DNA of 64,000 nucleotides from Candidatus Neomarinimicrobiota bacterium (GCA_021734025.1 JAIPJS010000004.1:1-64000); one strand, 5' to 3'; shown: positions 9,086-17,633, counted from the stretch's first letter. Program-made: numbers and translations. The notes: a model not told the origin generated them from the letters alone.

Positions 9086-9109
9086 GATACGAAATTTAGA
9101 TTTCGTATC
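9086..9109. other. 10-bp hairpin directly upstream of tRNA-Leu
   Basis: Perfect inverted repeat with arms GATACGAAAT and ATTTCGTATC and a four-base loop (TTAG), starting ten bases before the tRNA 5' end. It could be a processing signal in the tRNA leader, an operator over the tRNA promoter, or a chance structure. It has no T-run on either strand. Confidence 0.6.
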
Positions 9110-9132
9110 GGTGAATTACAATTCAAATATGG

Positions 9133-9172
9133 AACGGCAGTGTTAAAGTGTTCGAGTGTTTCGGTGTTCTGG
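9133..9172. repeat. GTGTTA array upstream of tRNA-Leu
   Basis: Short plus-strand array GTGTTAAAGTGTTCGAGTG continuing as TTTCGGTGTTCTGG. In the sense of the tRNA gene it is a TAACAC-type array about 57 bases upstream, the same placement as before minus-strand protein genes. The rest of the gap to the protease gene (9173-9442) shows nothing I can name. Confidence 0.65.
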
Positions 9173-9442
9173 TGGCTTCCAGACATTCTCCATCTTGAAG
9201 TAAATTGAGGAATGTCCCCATAAATTATCACTGACAACAAAAAGAGAGAGAGGCAGAGTTTTCTTGACTACAGTAATTAGTTTTCCGAAAGTATAACTAA
9301 GTTTATTTGTATCTATTCATCCTTCCGAATGACGATTCGTATGATGGAGTTCACACCCGGTTTTGTAGAGGCGCGTTAGTAAACGCACTCAATTTGCGCG
9401 TAAGGGGAGTAATTGTAATGATGACAAACGAGGATGCTCGTT

Positions 9443-11497
9443 ATGCTCTCTTTGCGCTCTGTACTACTCCTCCTTTATGGAGCAATCCTTTATCCGGCCC
9501 TCATATCTGGTTCAATCCCGCAGAGGAAATTAGCGGCTCCATTAGATGCTACCTCTTCCATTGAAGACCAAGTCCAGGAGTACGAGGTCACAACATTTTT
9601 GCTGAACAAGCCTGCATATACACACCATCTTAAATACTCTCCTGTGAGGCAAGGTCATTTCTTTGCCAAACAAAACGTCATAAAAGAGGGGACTGAACAG
9701 GACTTTTTCGTACGTAATGTATTGCATTTCTCCACCTGGAACATAGTAACAGCGCGGGCACTTGCAGTGGAGCAACAATACATAGTTTGGATGGATACTA
9801 CTGCCATAGGTACACTGGTGCATTCTATAGAAATCCGGAATATTCTCGACAGTCTTCTATATGCACTAAACACGGGTACGGATATGCATTCAGTCGATCC
9901 GAATGCCGGAATTCTGGAAATTCTCCAGGACTTTTTTGGTAGTCCGCCGGATGTGGATGGGGACGGGAGGATAGACATTCTGCTTTTGGATATTCAGGAT
10001 CAATTTGCGGCGACCGGGAGTTATGTGGCAGGATTTTTCGACCCGAACGATCTCTACGATACAGCGTTTTCAAACCGCCGGGATCTCCTCTATATCGATC
10101 TGTACCCCACGGTAAAATATGACGGGCAGTTGACCATTGAAAAAGCAGCTGCCACCATCGCTCATGAAATGCAGCACCTGATTCATGCCAATTACGAAGG
10201 GCCTGAGCCCGAGTACGTGTTTATCAACGAAGGGTTATCCGAGCTGGCCGAAATCGTGTGTGGTTTTCCGCCGAGGCCGGCGGTCGATTATTTTGGTAGT
10301 CCCAACCGCGCCTTGCTCAGCTGGAGTTTTGATAACCCTCTGCCGGACTATGCACGCGCCTCACTATGGATGCACTATCTGTTTGAGCAGATCGGATTCT
10401 CTCACATCTCAGATGTAGTCCAATCCAATGAAACCGGACTCGCAGATCTCCGGAAGCTGCTTGTCAACGCAGGCGGACCGGATTTTAATACACTGTTCCA
10501 CAACTGGCAGGTTGCACTCCATGTGAATGCTCGGAATCTCAATCCGGCCTTCGGTTATGCACATTCCAAACGGTGGAATCTCGCGAGCCATAATTCCGTA
10601 CCTTCCATCAGGCCGCCGGAAATTTTGGAGATAGCATTACCTCCACTCAGTTTAATTACTATCGACGTCCCTCTCATCTCAGATCTGATGGTTGAAACCG
10701 AACACAATCGCGGCGGACTTCAAGTCACCTCGATCAGGATGAATGCGGAAGGCAGGGCTCTGGCTATAGAAGAGCAGGAACTTTCCGATCAGGTGGATTG
10801 CACTCAGCAGGACCGGCACGGTTCGTTCAGGTTCCTCATCACAAATCCAACCCTCCAGCAAGTCGAAAAGGATTCATCATTCACGACAGAGACCGTCATG
10901 CTGTACGGCACCCGTTCGGTACAAGAGCAGACATTGGCTTACGATGACGGTATCCCTGATTCGTTTCACAGAAATGCCTCCTACCTCCAATTGAGTGGAA
11001 CGGCGCAGGCCGTTGCATCCGTCTTCGCACCGCCGGGGGAAAGCTGGCTGAGTGGTATCTCGATGAAGATTCTCTTCCGGAGCGAATTGCAGGGGACGAC
11101 TTTGCAGCAATCAGCTCCCCGGGATATCGACATTCAAATTGCGACGGTACAGAATGGATATCCGGGAACACCACTAACTCCGGTAATCACTAAAACGTTC
11201 GACCGTGAATTTGGCAATCTGAAATACCAGTACATATCTCTCCGGGAATATTACACGGCATTGCAGTCCATGCCGGACAGCTTTTGTGTGGTCATAAGGA
11301 ACGACCCGGGCGATACCAACTGGGTTGCAGTCGGCATGGATAGTACGAGCGTTTCCCATTCTTTGACATTATCCGGTTCACCTGAAGAACCGCCGCTATG
11401 GCAAAAGATGTCAAATACGGCGATCGGGGCAGATACTATGTATACTCTACAGCAGTTTTACTCGTGTTCGTTTTTGTGGTTGCCGCATGCACGCTGA
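9443..11497 (+). CDS. Secreted M30-like zinc metallopeptidase
   Basis: Exported protease of about 684 residues. A signal peptide (LRSVLLLLYGAILYPALISG) starts the protein. DVDGDGRIDILLLDIQD near residue 165 looks calcium-binding. The zinc site is HEMQHLIH (His241 from this start) followed by a conserved Glu in INEGLSELAE; this HExxH...E layout with NEGLSE is typical of hyicolysin-like M30 peptidases. The C-terminal half (beyond about 370) looks beta-rich and is not recognised. I start at ATG 9443, preceded by GAGG at suitable spacing, rather than ATG 9434. Its 3' end overlaps the next gene by 100 bases in another frame. No type IX sorting domain is evident at the C-terminus. It opens a plus-strand block of exported proteins. 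Confidence 0.8.
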   Translation: MLSLRSVLLLLYGAILYPALISGSIPQRKLAAPLDATSSIEDQVQEYEVTTFLLNKPAYTHHLKYSPVRQGHFFAKQNVIKEGTEQDFFVRNVLHFSTWNIVTARALAVEQQYIVWMDTTAIGTLVHSIEIRNILDSLLYALNTGTDMHSVDPNAGILEILQDFFGSPPDVDGDGRIDILLLDIQDQFAATGSYVAGFFDPNDLYDTAFSNRRDLLYIDLYPTVKYDGQLTIEKAAATIAHEMQHLIHANYEGPEPEYVFINEGLSELAEIVCGFPPRPAVDYFGSPNRALLSWSFDNPLPDYARASLWMHYLFEQIGFSHISDVVQSNETGLADLRKLLVNAGGPDFNTLFHNWQVALHVNARNLNPAFGYAHSKRWNLASHNSVPSIRPPEILEIALPPLSLITIDVPLISDLMVETEHNRGGLQVTSIRMNAEGRALAIEEQELSDQVDCTQQDRHGSFRFLITNPTLQQVEKDSSFTTETVMLYGTRSVQEQTLAYDDGIPDSFHRNASYLQLSGTAQAVASVFAPPGESWLSGISMKILFRSELQGTTLQQSAPRDIDIQIATVQNGYPGTPLTPVITKTFDREFGNLKYQYISLREYYTALQSMPDSFCVVIRNDPGDTNWVAVGMDSTSVSHSLTLSGSPEEPPLWQKMSNTAIGADTMYTLQQFYSCSFLWLPHAR

Positions 11498-12333
11498 AGC
11501 AACCCCAGGAACCGGTATCAGATACTCAAACTGTGGAAAGGAAGCCGAATATCGCCTTTGAAATACAGTACGACGAGGAGACCACGACTTATGCTCTGCA
11601 CTGGCCGCTGCACATGGTTTCCGGTTTCGCTAAATCTGCCGGTTCTGACGAACTCCTGCTGGCCGATTACCAGAATATTCACACAACAATGTCTATTGAT
11701 ACCGCCGGCTACGTCGCCTTCTCCGAAAAAAATATCGAAGGGAACGAAAGTGTTCGGATGCCCGAGAAGCCGTATAATGCAGTAAAGGATGACATGCCTG
11801 CCCGGCCGAACGATTTTGATCCGGTTGTCCGATGGGATCTTGTGGACGGCGCCATGACCGCCTTTACTCAGTCGGGTGCTGTGCAGACCAGTTTAAATAT
11901 TGACCCGGAACAGTACCGGATTGATCCGGCGTTACTGGATTCCCTGGGAGGCAGTTTCTTTGAAGATACCCTGGATGCATCCGGTAGAAGGGAACGGCTG
12001 CTCGCCGGTATGGATCGCCAGGGCGTTTCATACAAAATGGTGGGCGACGAGGATATAGTAATTAGTGGTTCTATCAAACAGGACGAACAATCCTATTCGA
12101 CCAAAACCATGCTGAATCTGTCAACCGGCCTGATGGTGCGATCCGCCATTTTCAATGAAAAACAGCAGCCGCTCGAAGTCTCTTTCTACCGGTATCAGAA
12201 GGTCCAGGGCATTCCGGTGATGAAATACGAGCGAACATACATTTTTGGAGATTATGAGGAGAATTGGGAAGCGATATATGTCGCTGACACCTTTCGGGAT
12301 AATATTAAGGTCTATCGGAAAAATTCAAAATAA
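11398..12333 (+). CDS. Lipoprotein of unknown function
   Basis: A lipoprotein of 311 residues. A hydrophobic segment (TAVLLVFVFVVAAC) ends in a lipobox cysteine near residue 31, after an N-terminus of about 15 polar and charged residues. The mature part is acidic and looks beta-rich; I do not recognise the family. The only ATG that keeps the signal is 11398, placing the start 100 bases inside the protease gene. The long overlap argues for translational coupling and a linked role, perhaps in folding, inhibition or anchoring of the protease. No good ribosome site precedes the ATG. Confidence 0.65.
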   Translation: MAKDVKYGDRGRYYVYSTAVLLVFVFVVAACTLKQPQEPVSDTQTVERKPNIAFEIQYDEETTTYALHWPLHMVSGFAKSAGSDELLLADYQNIHTTMSIDTAGYVAFSEKNIEGNESVRMPEKPYNAVKDDMPARPNDFDPVVRWDLVDGAMTAFTQSGAVQTSLNIDPEQYRIDPALLDSLGGSFFEDTLDASGRRERLLAGMDRQGVSYKMVGDEDIVISGSIKQDEQSYSTKTMLNLSTGLMVRSAIFNEKQQPLEVSFYRYQKVQGIPVMKYERTYIFGDYEENWEAIYVADTFRDNIKVYRKNSK

Positions 12334-12356
12334 TAGCACAAAAGGAGCGTGTGATT

Positions 12357-13805
12357 ATGAAACGCTTTACACTTTTACTTATATTTACCCTTGCTTTCGC
12401 TCATTCAGTACTCGGTGCTAACAAAGCCGCATTCATTCACGGTTTCGGAGGTGATGAAACGAGTTGGGGGCAAAGCGGTACAATAACCTATCTGCTTAAC
12501 GAGGATATAATTGACGGTTTTATTAATATTGAATATGATTCTAAAAACCAATCACCTGACTCAATTGCAGCATCGGTTGTTAGCGAGGTGTATACTGCCA
12601 ATAGTCCTGGTGACAAATGGATCATCGTTGGACATAGTCTTGGCGGATTAATCGCTCGGGGTGTGGAATCCGGTTTAAAGGGCAGCGGAATCCAGGTCGC
12701 CGGGATATTGACACTGTCGACGCCTCATCAGGGAGCTCCCGCTGCGGATTATATATTCAATGATGCGAGGAGTGTGGTGTCACAATTTACCGCCGATGCA
12801 AAGGCAGGACCAAATTATGGTCCTCATAGTAAAGTAGATTTCGCACTATATCTGGCAGACTTTGCAAACCTGTGGGGAGGGGATGACTTGTATGGTCAGG
12901 TATATAAAATACCCGGATATTTAGATGATGCTAAAGATAAAGCAGAGTACTGGATTAAATTAGATAGTGCCGCAAATGCTGATACAAAGTTGGTTCCCGG
13001 CGGGGAACTTATTGAAAACCTTAATAGCCAACTGACGAATACAGCTCACCGCTCGATCATCGGTGCAGAAAAATCCCCAACGATTATGCGGTGGATGTCG
13101 GAACTGAGGTATTTTGGTTCTGACGAATCGGAATCTAATATGATGGAATACTACGAAGGTATCAAAGATTGGTATTCCGCCAATACTCATGCGTATAAAA
13201 ATGATATGGTTTTGGCACAAACAAAAATGAGCCTTTACCTTTCTGCTATAATTTTTAATCCAATACAAAACTATAAATTATATAAGAAGGCGCAGGCCCA
13301 ATATACTTACTTTAAAAAGCGATATAATGCCTGGAATCGGGGATATGCAACGTGGGCAAATATCGATAATACCTGGGCGCAGGCCATCGGTGCCGGTAAC
13401 GACTATACCTATACTTATAAGGTATGGCATGTGTATGGTTGTGACTTACCAATTTATGGTGGAATAGCACCTGATATGGAAACATTATTTTACCTCCCCC
13501 CCTGCCCGGGAGGCGGCTATTATAATCCAGACGGATATTACAAAACCGTCACAGTCCACGTCCCCGTAGCCCGGAAAAACGACGGGCTCGTCTCCCCCAA
13601 CCTCGCCGTCTGGAAGAAAGGCCAGAACCAAAACGACCGCTCCACCAACTTCTACTACGGTGATGAGGGCGCCGACGGTGGCTACAACCACAGCGAAATT
13701 CGGCGGGCTCAGCGGGCGTATACGTTGCCGGGGGTGTTTAGTAAGGGACAGGAAACGCCCCAGTGGACAGAAACAAGTGACTGGATGAGACAGCGATATG
13801 AATAA
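12357..13805 (+). CDS. Secreted alpha/beta-hydrolase lipase (PGAP1-like)
   Basis: Exported hydrolase of about 482 residues. Signal peptide KRFTLLLIFTLAFAHSVLG; oxyanion motif HGFGGDETSWG near residue 28; nucleophile elbow GHSLGG with Ser94; STPHQGAP downstream, as in PGAP1- and lipase-like alpha/beta hydrolases. ATG 12357 lies nine bases after GGAG (12344-12347) and is preferred to the in-frame GTG at 12351. The first three quarters are AT-rich, while the last about 90 codons (from about 13540) turn GC-rich. The final 55 codons are nearly repeated as a broken copy at 15053-15224. Its stop overlaps the next gene by eight bases (ATGAATAA). Likely substrates are ester lipids; the true target is unknown. 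Confidence 0.8.
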   Translation: MKRFTLLLIFTLAFAHSVLGANKAAFIHGFGGDETSWGQSGTITYLLNEDIIDGFINIEYDSKNQSPDSIAASVVSEVYTANSPGDKWIIVGHSLGGLIARGVESGLKGSGIQVAGILTLSTPHQGAPAADYIFNDARSVVSQFTADAKAGPNYGPHSKVDFALYLADFANLWGGDDLYGQVYKIPGYLDDAKDKAEYWIKLDSAANADTKLVPGGELIENLNSQLTNTAHRSIIGAEKSPTIMRWMSELRYFGSDESESNMMEYYEGIKDWYSANTHAYKNDMVLAQTKMSLYLSAIIFNPIQNYKLYKKAQAQYTYFKKRYNAWNRGYATWANIDNTWAQAIGAGNDYTYTYKVWHVYGCDLPIYGGIAPDMETLFYLPPCPGGGYYNPDGYYKTVTVHVPVARKNDGLVSPNLAVWKKGQNQNDRSTNFYYGDEGADGGYNHSEIRRAQRAYTLPGVFSKGQETPQWTETSDWMRQRYE

Positions 13806-15025
13806 TCAGAATATGTTCAATCACCCAATCTTGCTACTTGTATTTTTTTGGTTAATTATAGGGGTTCAGTGTAGCATTGATCTGTTTGAAGAACAACACA
13901 ATGGGAAAGAAAACCCAGCGGAGCTTTTATCGCTCCGCTGGGAATATAGTCATACCGGACTCTCCTATATGAAGAATCCAATTTATATAAAAGATGACAG
14001 CCTCGTGATCCTTGGCGAGAATTTGACGCTAACTGCATTGGTGACTACAAATGGTAAAGTTAAATGGTCTCAAAATACAAATGAAACTTTACATTCAGAC
14101 TATTTCCTTCAATCAAGGAATATTGTGTATGGTCGTACTTCCCATAGTCTCGTTGGCTGGAATATTACTACAGGTACTACTAATTGGAATTTTGCCATCC
14201 CGGATAGTATTGGAGGATACCCATTCAGTGGAGATGCCATAAACCAAGACACGGTCTATGTAGCGTTGGCCGATTATATCTTACAAGTTTCTCTGGATAC
14301 CGGAATGGAACAAATGTATCCCGTGCGAGGGGGCGCCAATACGCTTCAATACAGGAATGGCCAGTTATACTATCTGAATAATTGGGGGGAGTGGAAAGCA
14401 GATGGAGTGTATGATATCGGAACGATCACCTGTCTTGCATCCCACACCGGTGATACCCTCTGGTCATTTATGCCGGAGGGTGTGCCGCCCAGCTATACCG
14501 CTCCCATCCTGTTAGATGAGACCACGCTGTATTTTGGAACGGTGAGCTTAAGCGGCAAAACCACTGACCTCTTCCGCACCTATGCCCTGGATGCGGATGA
14601 TGGGAGTTTGGTCTGGAAAACCAACAAAGAGGTCTTCACCTATCACCACATTCTGATTGGGGATACCATCTACGGCAATGACGGCCTCGGATTATATGCT
14701 CTCGACAAACACACCGGTGAACTCCTCTGGCAGACCGATCTGGAGGTGGGGCATGGGGAACGGCCGGTGGCGTACCTGGACGGCTATCTCTACCACGCCA
14801 AGGGCGGCGCGCTCCACGTAGTGGACGCCCAAACCGGCGAGATTGTCATCTCCAGGATGCTGGGGCCGGACAAGAGCAGCGTCCGGGTCGCCAGCGCCGG
14901 GGCCGGGGCGGTGTTTGTGCAGACCAACCAACATTTGTATTGCTACGAGCCGTACCAGCCGGGAGAGGAATAAGACGAGACTCTGTGATAACTGTCCCTT
15001 TCAGGGTCTGCGACCCCTGAAAGGG
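13637..15025 (+). repeat. Tandem duplication unit, copy 1
   Basis: From the last 55 codons of the lipase through propeller 1 and its 3' hairpin. It is repeated at 15053-16444 with 27 bases between copies. The first about 140 bases and the last about 500 bases match closely; the middle has diverged strongly. Confidence 0.85.
13798..14973 (+). CDS. PQQ-like beta-propeller protein, copy 1 (probable lipoprotein)
   Basis: Protein of 391 residues with a hydrophobic leader ending in VQCSIDL (cysteine near 24, probable lipobox though Gln at -1 is atypical) and PQQ/quinoprotein-type blades, seen as repeats of the G-x-LLWQT / TGxxxW type (for example TGDTLWSF, TGELLWQT, DGSLVWKT). Such propellers are usually binding or scaffold modules rather than enzymes. 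The ATG overlaps the lipase stop by eight bases, so it is translationally coupled. The last about 135 residues are almost identical to copy 2 at 15214, while the rest is only moderately similar. It could be an inhibitor, immunity-like partner or anchor of the lipase; none of these is shown by sequence. Confidence 0.75.
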   Translation: MNNQNMFNHPILLLVFFWLIIGVQCSIDLFEEQHNGKENPAELLSLRWEYSHTGLSYMKNPIYIKDDSLVILGENLTLTALVTTNGKVKWSQNTNETLHSDYFLQSRNIVYGRTSHSLVGWNITTGTTNWNFAIPDSIGGYPFSGDAINQDTVYVALADYILQVSLDTGMEQMYPVRGGANTLQYRNGQLYYLNNWGEWKADGVYDIGTITCLASHTGDTLWSFMPEGVPPSYTAPILLDETTLYFGTVSLSGKTTDLFRTYALDADDGSLVWKTNKEVFTYHHILIGDTIYGNDGLGLYALDKHTGELLWQTDLEVGHGERPVAYLDGYLYHAKGGALHVVDAQTGEIVISRMLGPDKSSVRVASAGAGAVFVQTNQHLYCYEPYQPGEE

Positions 15026-15026
15026 A
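14995..15026 (+). terminator. Hairpin after propeller copy 1
   Basis: Stem of 12 bp with arms TCCCTTTCAGGG and CCCTGAAAGGGA and an eight-base loop, 22 bases after the stop codon. Only TTT follows, so intrinsic termination would be weak; it may instead stabilise the 3' end. The tail from the stop through the hairpin is identical after copy 2. Confidence 0.55.
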
Positions 15027-15052
15027 CTTTAGCCCCCGAGCGACGAGTGCAG

Positions 15053-15224
15053 CCGCTCCACCAACTTCTACTACGGTGACGAGGGCGCCGACGGCGGCTA
15101 CAACCACAGCGAAATCCGGCGGGCGCAGCGGGCGTATTCGTTGCCGGGGGAGTTCAGTGAGGGGGATGAAACAGATCCGTGGGTTTCAGCCAGAGATTGG
15201 ATGGATATTCGTTATGGAAACTAA
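15053..15224 (+). pseudogene. Remnant of a second lipase gene (C-terminal tail only)
   Basis: The frame reads RSTNFYYGDEGADGGYNHSE and continues to RYGN-stop, matching the last 55 codons of the lipase with most changes near the very end. No lipase N-terminus or start precedes it. Its stop (15222-15224) overlaps the start of propeller 2, as in the intact pair. It is the scar of a tandem duplication, or the 5' anchor of a recombining cassette. Confidence 0.8.
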
Positions 15225-16392
15225 AAAGAGGAATACAATATTACTGTTGTCTCTCGTATTTGCCATCTTTCTTCAGTGTAAAATTGATTTGCCGATCGAT
15301 GATGATGAAGATGAGCACCTCCCACCGAAGCGTTTAGCGCTTCGGTGGGAGTATAAATACGAAAAAGGGGCCGGATTCCTGACTTTATCTCCAACTGTTG
15401 TTTCGGATTCAACTATTGTTTTTTCTGGTGCACCAATGTTGGAATCCTTGACAATCCTGAATGGCCGCCTTCTTTGGCAAAGTAATTTACATAATGACAT
15501 GAGTTTACAGAGTGATCATTTGCTATATAATAACGAGATACTGGTTGCTCCCCAAACTGACCGTGTACTTGTATGGGACAGGAAGTCTGGAAATAGTATT
15601 TGGAATTATTTAGTTCCAAAAGAAGATGTCGGCTCTGTTGGCTTATATTACAATGCTTTAGAGGGTAATTGTTTCTATTTAGCGGGAACCTCTACTGTTC
15701 AGAAAATCCAATTATTAGATGGTCTTTCGTGGTCAACTCGATTTTATCAACGGATAGTGGCAGTATTAGTTCAAGACACGCTCGTCTACGCTAGTACTTT
15801 TAAAAGTGATAACCGTAAAGATGGAGCCTATGAAATTGGGAACGTTATCAGTATTCATGCTGTAACTGGTGATTCACTTTGGGCGTATTCCATTTCTGGC
15901 TCTGCCCCAAGTTATACAGCACCATTGTTAGGGGACGGGACTACCATTTATGTTGGCTCAAATAGCGCAAGTGGAAAACATACGGATATTTTCCGTACCT
16001 ACGCCATCGATGCGCATGACGGTGACCTGGTCTGGAAAACCAGTGAGGAAGTCTTCACCTACCACCACATTCTGATTGGCGATACCATCTACGGCAACGA
16101 CGGTCTTGGCTTGTATGCGCTCGACAAACACACCGGCGACCTCCTCTGGCAGACCGATCTGGAGGTGGGGCATGGGGAACGGCCGGTGGCGTACTGGGAC
16201 GGCTATCTCTACCACGCCAAGGGTGGCGCGCTTCACGTCGTGGACGCCCGGACCGGCGAGATCGTCATTCACAAAATGCTGGGGCCGGACAAAAGCAGCG
16301 TACGGGTGGCCAGCGCCGGGGCCGGGGCGGTGTTCGTGCAGACCAACCAACATTTGTATTGCTACGAGCCGTACCAGCCGGGAGAGGAATAA
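15214..16392 (+). CDS. PQQ-like beta-propeller protein, copy 2 (probable lipoprotein)
   Basis: Protein of about 392 residues starting METKKRN at 15214; the frame stays open further upstream only because it crosses the lipase remnant out of phase. The leader ends in FLQCKIDL, matching VQCSIDL of copy 1, so both are probably lipidated on the same cysteine. Blade motifs (GRLLWQS, TGDSLWAY, DGDLVWKT, TGDLLWQT) indicate the same propeller fold. The C-terminal about 135 residues differ from copy 1 at only about ten positions. Expression would depend on a promoter in the duplicated unit or read-through past the first hairpin; no clear ribosome site is seen. Confidence 0.7.
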   Translation: METKKRNTILLLSLVFAIFLQCKIDLPIDDDEDEHLPPKRLALRWEYKYEKGAGFLTLSPTVVSDSTIVFSGAPMLESLTILNGRLLWQSNLHNDMSLQSDHLLYNNEILVAPQTDRVLVWDRKSGNSIWNYLVPKEDVGSVGLYYNALEGNCFYLAGTSTVQKIQLLDGLSWSTRFYQRIVAVLVQDTLVYASTFKSDNRKDGAYEIGNVISIHAVTGDSLWAYSISGSAPSYTAPLLGDGTTIYVGSNSASGKHTDIFRTYAIDAHDGDLVWKTSEEVFTYHHILIGDTIYGNDGLGLYALDKHTGDLLWQTDLEVGHGERPVAYWDGYLYHAKGGALHVVDARTGEIVIHKMLGPDKSSVRVASAGAGAVFVQTNQHLYCYEPYQPGEE

Positions 16393-16413
16393 GACGAGAC
16401 TCTGTGATAACTG

Positions 16414-16444
16414 TCCCTTTCAGGGTCTGCGACCCCTGAAAGGG
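16414..16444 (+). terminator. Hairpin after propeller copy 2
   Basis: Same hairpin as at 14995-15026, with an 11-bp stem because the closing base pair is lost. The sequence diverges from copy 1 directly after the stem, which marks the 3' edge of the duplication. Confidence 0.5.
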
Positions 16445-16560
16445 TCTGTAGGCTCAGATGAATATTGAATGAATCCCTTATACGAGCGAAGCGGACACAT
16501 ATATTTCTGGCCCCACATGACTCCTATAAGTATTCCAGGAAAGCCTTCTTACGACTGTCT

Positions 16561-16854
16561 ATGAATCTCCAACTGGAATTTTTATTGAATTACCATGTGG
16601 AACCGGTGGAGCTCTTCGGAGGGTTTTATGTCAATAATTTACGAGTTTTCGAGGTGGTCCGTTTATCTCAGGTCATGAATTACAAATTAGGTTTCGTCCT
16701 TCATGCAACACCAGAATCGGAATGGGTATTTATGCTCAATTTCCCGGGAAAGCAGACCATATCGACCCTGACTAAAGAGATCAACGAGTTGGACAGATTG
16801 CATCCGTATTTCACAATTTCATACCGGCATACTTTTGGGCTGTCGAAAAAATAG
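16561..16854 (+). CDS. Small protein of unknown function
   Basis: An open frame of 97 residues from ATG 16561; it can extend upstream to 16465, but that part looks non-coding. The product has alternating hydrophobic and charged residues, no signal peptide and no motif I recognise (LEFLLNYHVEPVELFGGFYV early, YRHTFGLSKK at the end). No good ribosome site is visible. It lies just after the duplicated propeller unit and could be a truncated gene. Confidence 0.35.
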   Translation: MNLQLEFLLNYHVEPVELFGGFYVNNLRVFEVVRLSQVMNYKLGFVLHATPESEWVFMLNFPGKQTISTLTKEINELDRLHPYFTISYRHTFGLSKK

Positions 16855-16929
16855 GCGCAATCCTCCTCAACTTACCAATGTGCATCCTTACCGTTGCCCA
16901 TTTCTTCATTCATCATTCTTCAATCTTTC

Positions 16930-17616
16930 TTAATGTACTATCTGTTCTAGCCCCGCCCGAAACTTCGGTGCGCCACCAAACGACGGGTGCCGCAATTTGG
17001 TGTGTTCAATTCCCAGAGAGGTAAGATTATCCGAAGAGTGGTTGCCCAAGGCAACGATAGTACACTCCGGAAACAGCGCCAGAAAATCTTCCAAATACGG
17101 TTGCGCGTATTCCAGCTCATCGCGGGTCGGCGTCCGGTTGGTGAGCATTCCGCTGTCCGGTTCGAAGGGATGCCAGGGAAAGGTGTTCCAGAGGACGATT
17201 TCGTAGGTATCGATGCCGAATTCTGCCAGCGTGGTCCAGACCGTGGTGGCGGTATTCTCCGAGAAGCCGTTGGCTTTTACTGATGGCTTACTAGTCCGCT
17301 CCGGTTCGAGATTCCGGAACACCTGCTCCGGCTGAACGCCATCACTTGACTTGTGTCCAAGCAGAATACGCTCCGAGGTCATAGCCATGCCGCTGAAGTG
17401 CCCGCCCTGGTAGCCCAGGGCTTCGGCAATCAGGAGATATTTTACGGAGTCTTCCCGCTCAAGAAAGTACTGGCGGAGTTGTCGTCGACGGATTATGGAA
17501 CCACCGCCATCAATATCATTGGAAGGATCGGTTTGATACCAGGGATTAAAGACTGCCGGCTCCGGATGCCGGTGAAGGGACTCTATAAATGCGTCAATAC
17601 TATTGCGGAATGTCAT
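16930..17616 (-). CDS. Uracil-DNA glycosylase superfamily protein
   Basis: Protein of 228 residues. Motif 1, AEALGYQGGHFSGMAMTSER (about 64-83), matches the GEAPGYQG / FTSER pattern of a uracil-DNA glycosylase branch, and LRHPSFGGAPKFR (about 208-220) is the second, DNA-probing motif. It should excise uracil or a related base from DNA. The usual acidic or Asn catalytic residue cannot be assigned with certainty. It is one of two superfamily members within 2.2 kb, the other being 18532-19077. It follows the small acidic gene 17634-18050 by 17 bases on the same strand. Confidence 0.75.
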   Translation of the reverse strand: MTFRNSIDAFIESLHRHPEPAVFNPWYQTDPSNDIDGGGSIIRRRQLRQYFLEREDSVKYLLIAEALGYQGGHFSGMAMTSERILLGHKSSDGVQPEQVFRNLEPERTSKPSVKANGFSENTATTVWTTLAEFGIDTYEIVLWNTFPWHPFEPDSGMLTNRTPTRDELEYAQPYLEDFLALFPECTIVALGNHSSDNLTSLGIEHTKLRHPSFGGAPKFRAGLEQIVH

Positions 17617-17633
17617 TCAGGAACGGATGCGCT

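Larger units (their letters stand above)
15053..16444 (+). repeat. Tandem duplication unit, copy 2
   Basis: Second copy of the lipase-tail / propeller / hairpin unit. Its ends match 13637-15025 closely and its middle (about 15230-15980) is AT-rich and diverged. No transposase or terminal repeat borders it. Confidence 0.85.

Noticed and set aside
15076-15213. N-terminal extension of propeller copy 2
   Set aside because: This open stretch is the lipase remnant read out of phase; the ATG at 15214 gives a proper signal sequence matching copy 1.
13637-16444. Diversity-generating retroelement acting on the propeller pair
   Set aside because: There is no reverse transcriptase, and differences between copies are not confined to adenine positions in a short template.
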